A DNA stretch of 7,513 nt from assembly GCA_025454125.1 (NCBI GenBank), contig JALOPA010000168.1, positions 1 to 7,513 on the forward strand. Direction: 5' to 3'. A program made the translations under genes and the position numbers. The DNA is from Thermodesulfobacteriota bacterium. GTDB taxonomy: Bacteria > Desulfobacterota > DSM-4660 > Desulfatiglandales > HGW-15. The notes beneath the pieces are model-generated. The model was not told where the DNA came from. It worked only from the letters and a program-made list of their open reading frames with translations, and searched no databases. This document shows, one piece after another, positions 5,525 through 7,513 of this stretch; position 1 is the stretch's first letter, and the number at the start of each line of letters is the position of its first letter.

Positions 5525-5556
5525 GCTTATCCGGAAAGCGTTGTTTCCGGATAAGC
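5525..5556. repeat. Perfect 13-bp hairpin after desulfoferrodoxin
   Basis: GCTTATCCGGAAA (5525-5537) and its exact complement (5544-5556) enclose a 6-nt loop. It begins 5 nt past the desulfoferrodoxin stop codon. There is no U tract on either side, so intrinsic termination is doubtful. It may stabilise the mRNA end or be part of the adjacent GCTGA repeat element. Confidence 0.6.
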
Positions 5557-5561
5557 TCGGC

Positions 5562-5914
5562 CTAGGCCTTCCAGAGGCCATGGAGGTTGCAGTACTCGCG
5601 GGCGGTAACCTTGGCCGCATCGATCTTAAAGGTCGCCTCAGGCGCCATGCCCGGCTTCAGGAAATGGCGATAGGCTTCCCCGTCGGCGATCAGCTCGATC
5701 CACTGGATGTAGTGCTTTTCTTCCATGTCACCTTGTAGCCGCCGGCGATCTTTTCGATCACAGGCACGTGTTTTTCTTTTGCCGCGTCCACGGTGTTTTC
5801 TTTCATCAGCTTCATGGGCTGACCGCAGCACACGAGTTCTCCTTTTCCTCCGTTCAACACCTCGACGATGTTGCCGCACAAATCACACTTGTAGACTTCC
5901 AGTCTTTCCGCCAT
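5562..5914 (-). pseudogene. dfx: Desulfoferrodoxin / superoxide reductase, broken by a deletion
   Basis: Superoxide reductase reduces superoxide to hydrogen peroxide, taking electrons from rubredoxin. The first 63 residues match two-iron desulfoferrodoxins: desulforedoxin-type centre I cysteines C10, C13, C29, C30, and EKH (E47, K48, H49) of centre II. Reading then runs into an unrelated frame and stops at 5690. The rest continues in another frame from ATG 5726 ([12 protein letters not shown]) to the stop at 5562. It keeps H75, C116 and H119 in Desulfoarculus baarsii numbering. Compared with that protein, residues 64-70 (ending in His-Pro) are missing and the frame changes, which fits a 22-nt deletion at GTGAC|ATG (5727/5726). 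The lost stretch includes H69, a ligand of the catalytic iron. AAGGAGG precedes the ATG at 5914 by 7 nt. The gene is either truly inactivated or the sequence has an error here; the rest shows no decay. Confidence 0.88.
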
Positions 5915-6002
5915 GGTTCTTCCTCCTTGGTTCGAAAACGGTAAGGGTTAGTTGCTATCCGCTATTGATGCTTCTGTAGAAAATCCCCAAAGCCCGTTGC
6001 CC

Positions 6003-6079
6003 GTCATTCCGGCGAAGGCCGGAATCCAGTTTTCCATGGAGTAGCAAAGGTCCTGGACTCCGGTTTTCACCGGAGTGAC
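6003..6079. repeat. Paired palindromic (REP/MITE-like) element
   Basis: Two 27-nt arms (6003-6029 and 6053-6079) are inverted copies of each other at 22 of 27 positions, separated by 23 nt. Each arm is itself a small hairpin: ATTCCGG/CCGGAAT on the left and ACTCCGG/CCGGAGT on the right. The T-A to C-G change between the arms keeps pairing in both. The outer sequence GTCATTCCGG...CCGGAATCCAG is a motif I recognise as widely dispersed in bacterial genomes, including Desulfobacterota. It occupies the 229-nt gap between tpx and the desulfoferrodoxin gene. No open reading frame is carried. Confidence 0.75.
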
Positions 6080-6143
6080 GCCGCACTTAGAAATCTTTTG
6101 AGTCTGCTTTCTTGTAAACTCCCGATGACAGACGCGTGGTTCG

Positions 6144-6665
6144 TCATTTCTTGAGAAGCTTTTTCACCGCATCCACGACCGCAGCGTAATCAGGCTCCTG
6201 TGTGACCTCTTTGACGATCTGGATGTACCGAATGACCCCCTCACGATCCACCACAAAGACGCATCGCGCCAACAGACGGAGCTCTTTGATCAGCGTGCCG
6301 TAGGCCGTTCCAAAGGACGCATCGCGGTGATCCGACAGTGTCGTCACCTTGTCGACTCCTGCGGCACCGCACCATCGTTTCTGGGCAAAGGGCAGATCCA
6401 TGCTCACCGTCAGCACAGCGACATCCGGCCCGAGAGTTGCGGCCTCCTGGTTGAACCTGCGTGTTTCCAGGTCACACACCGGCGTATCGAGGGACGGGAC
6501 TGAGGACAGAATGCAGACTTTTCCTTTGTAAGAAGACAGTTGGACAGGGTTGAGGGCGTTGTCCAGAACGGTGAAGTTAGGCGCTTTGTCCCCGACCTTG
6601 AGGGAAGGCCCCAAGAGGGTCAGGGGATTGCCCATAAACGTGATCACTCCTTTTCTCTCTTCCAT
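6144..6665 (-). CDS. tpx: Thiol peroxidase Tpx (atypical 2-Cys peroxiredoxin)
   Basis: Tpx reduces hydrogen peroxide and alkyl hydroperoxides, recycled by thioredoxin. The 173-residue protein has the thioredoxin-fold layout of the family: VGDKAPNFTVLD (residues 24-35), then the active-site motif SVPSLDTPVCDLETRRFNQEA with T61 and peroxidatic C64. DLPFAQKRWCGA supplies the resolving C99, and R134 in LLARCVFVVD is the conserved catalytic arginine. The C64-C99 spacing is one residue longer than in E. coli Tpx (C61-C95). C51 and C135 are extra cysteines. There is no signal peptide, so it is cytoplasmic in this form. The ATG at 6665 has AAGGAGG 6 nt upstream, and the perR stop codon TGA abuts that Shine-Dalgarno, so the pair is cotranscribed. 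Control by PerR is the obvious expectation. Confidence 0.95.
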   Translation of the reverse strand: MEERKGVITFMGNPLTLLGPSLKVGDKAPNFTVLDNALNPVQLSSYKGKVCILSSVPSLDTPVCDLETRRFNQEAATLGPDVAVLTVSMDLPFAQKRWCGAAGVDKVTTLSDHRDASFGTAYGTLIKELRLLARCVFVVDREGVIRYIQIVKEVTQEPDYAAVVDAVKKLLKK

Positions 6666-6677
6666 TCGAGTCCTCCT

Positions 6678-7130
6678 TCACGATTCTTCCTGATCGTGCT
6701 TCTCTTTGTCTTGGGTTTCGTTTTCTTTCTGCAAACACTCTTTGCAGAGTCCCACAAAATCGAGTTTGTGCCCGAAAATACCGTGCTTGGTCAGCCGTCC
6801 AAGCGCATTTTCCAGGTTTTCAAGTGCATTGTCAGAAGGTTCGATAGGGGCATCTTCTATCTTCCCGCATTGCAGGCAGGTGATGTGGTAATGATCCCGG
6901 ATCACAGAATCAAACCGCATCTGAGGCAACCCCGGTTCCAGCCTGTGGATCAGCCCGCACGAGGAAAGGATGTCCAGGTTGCGGTAAACTGTTCCCATGC
7001 TGATTCTCGGAAGCCTTTTCCTGACCCGCTCATAGATCTCATCCGCCGTAGGATGGGAGGGATCCTTCTTAATCTCTTCAAGGATCACCTCACGTTGGTG
7101 AGTCATTCTGTATTTTTGATCAGAGTTCAA
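6678..7130 (-). CDS. perR: PerR-like peroxide-sensing Fur-family repressor
   Basis: This 150-residue Fur-family regulator has a winged-helix DNA-binding domain (about 8-75; recognition region RISMGTVYRNLDIL) and a dimerisation/metal domain. Residues align with Bacillus subtilis PerR: H26, D74, H80, H82 and D93 match the regulatory site H37, D85, H91, H93 and D104. C85/C88 and C129/C132 form the structural zinc site. Aspartate at the D104 position, where Fur proteins usually have glutamate, favours a peroxide sensor over an iron sensor. The frame starts at TTG 7130, with an in-frame stop 19-21 nt upstream; ATG 7106 (Met9) is the alternative, and neither has a Shine-Dalgarno. A promoter and operator-like palindrome lie just upstream, suggesting autoregulation. 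The last 20 residues are a charged tail. It is coupled to tpx, 12 nt downstream. Confidence 0.92.
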   Translation of the reverse strand: MNSDQKYRMTHQREVILEEIKKDPSHPTADEIYERVRKRLPRISMGTVYRNLDILSSCGLIHRLEPGLPQMRFDSVIRDHYHITCLQCGKIEDAPIEPSDNALENLENALGRLTKHGIFGHKLDFVGLCKECLQKENETQDKEKHDQEES

Positions 7131-7151
7131 ATCGGCCCGGCTCGATGTTAA

Positions 7152-7166
7152 TAGGAATGATTCTCA
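7152..7166. promoter_or_regulatory. Fur/PerR-box-like operator upstream of perR
   Basis: TAGGAATGATTCTCA is a 7-1-7 imperfect palindrome centred on 7159 (core GAATGATTC). It matches the Fur-type 7-1-7 pattern TGATAATnATTATCA at 11 of 14 positions and the PerR box at 9 of 14. It touches the predicted -10 box and covers the expected start of transcription, as an autorepressor site would. Confidence 0.6.
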
Positions 7167-7193
7167 ATCTATCCACAAGACCGGGCATGTCAA
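7166..7193 (-). promoter_or_regulatory. Promoter of perR-tpx
   Basis: The minus strand has a perfect TTGACA (7193-7188), a 16-nt spacer and TAGATT (7171-7166, 4/6). Transcription would start near 7159, inside the operator-like palindrome, leaving a leader of about 30 nt before TTG 7130. This separates perR-tpx from the rubredoxin gene upstream, though readthrough is possible because no terminator is seen between them. Confidence 0.6.
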
Positions 7194-7237
7194 GTCATAT
7201 CCACACGGTTTAGGGGCGTCAGTCCGGACGGCCTTGC

Positions 7238-7453
7238 TCAGCCCGAATGAGCTTCAGCCGCCACAGAGCCCGGTCCCGCAAGAGGTCGAAACATCTTTTT
7301 GCCTGCGCCGCACACCGGGCATTTCCAATCGTCAGGCAGGTCTTCGAAGCGGGTTCCCTTGGGAACCCTGCCCTTTCTGTCCCCCCGGTCCGGGTCATAG
7401 ATGTAACCGCAATTGGTCGTTTGGCACTGCCACATTTCTTCTGGTTTTGACAT
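7238..7453 (-). CDS. Rubredoxin with a CX4C first knuckle
   Basis: Rubredoxin is a one-electron carrier with iron bound by four cysteines; it is the usual donor to flavodiiron proteins and superoxide reductase. The 71 residues contain [16 protein letters not shown] (C10, C15) and [15 protein letters not shown] (C45, C48), with the expected [15 protein letters not shown] between. The first pair is spaced CX4C instead of the normal CX2C, as in the Rd-2 rubredoxin of Desulfovibrio desulfuricans. A 16-residue Ala/Gly-rich tail follows the domain. The ATG at 7453 has AGGGAG 8 nt upstream. It is transcribed towards perR, with 107 nt between. It is the likely electron donor for proteins in this cluster. 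Confidence 0.93.
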   Translation of the reverse strand: MSKPEEMWQCQTTNCGYIYDPDRGDRKGRVPKGTRFEDLPDDWKCPVCGAGKKMFRPLAGPGSVAAEAHSG

Positions 7454-7513
7454 GGGTTGGTCTCCCTCGGTTCTGCCAGATTACAGCATAAAACCTTGAA
7501 CGAATCCGAAATC

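Noticed and set aside
5690..5760. Programmed frameshift in the desulfoferrodoxin gene
   Set aside because: A frameshift alone would not explain the loss of seven residues including the His-Pro motif; a deletion fits better, and no slippery sequence is evident.

Overview
The window reads as a chromosomal piece of a strictly anaerobic, probably sulfate-reducing or syntrophic bacterium of the Desulfobacterota type. This is inferred from gene content: an FprA-type flavodiiron protein, a desulfoferrodoxin, rubredoxins, an anaerobic Ni-Fe carbon monoxide dehydrogenase and several tiny cysteine-rich proteins. It also rests on dispersed intergenic repeats of a kind I associate with such genomes. Every gene I can support lies on the minus strand, so transcription runs from high to low coordinates. 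No plus-strand gene, RNA gene, insertion sequence or CRISPR array is visible. No gene-free stretch exceeds 300 bases; the longest is 229.

In order of transcription: a CX4C rubredoxin (7453-7238); a promoter with a Fur/PerR-like operator; a PerR-like peroxide-sensing regulator (7130-6678) coupled to a thiol peroxidase Tpx (6665-6144); a palindromic repeat; a desulfoferrodoxin/superoxide reductase gene broken by an apparent 22-nt deletion that removes an active-site histidine (5914-5562); another repeat; a 51-aa rubredoxin-like protein (5374-5219), a 59-aa zinc-ribbon-like protein (5197-5018) and a flavodoxin (5000-4566) as a tight trio; a GC-rich repeat; a 61-aa cysteine-rich protein (4361-4176); a strong nested hairpin; a 74-aa unknown protein (3990-3766); CooS (3693-1705); a terminator-like hairpin; a soluble PAS histidine kinase (1604-498); and the 5' part of FprA (476 to the window edge).

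Taken together this looks like an oxygen and reactive-oxygen defence island. FprA reduces O2 (or NO), superoxide reductase would remove superoxide, and Tpx removes peroxides. PerR would sense peroxide, while flavodoxin and rubredoxins carry electrons. CooS is the unusual member: no cooF or cooC is visible beside it, so CO oxidation may feed electrons into the detoxifying enzymes. A comparable role has been proposed for CODH-IV of Carboxydothermus hydrogenoformans, but here it is inference from neighbourhood. The PAS domain of the adjacent kinase has a histidine in register with the FixL heme ligand, so a gas-sensing role is possible but unproven.

The most notable points are the lesion in the superoxide reductase gene, the isolated CooS among oxygen-defence genes, the candidate heme PAS kinase, the small cysteine-rich proteins of unknown function, and the different repeat types that occupy successive gene boundaries.
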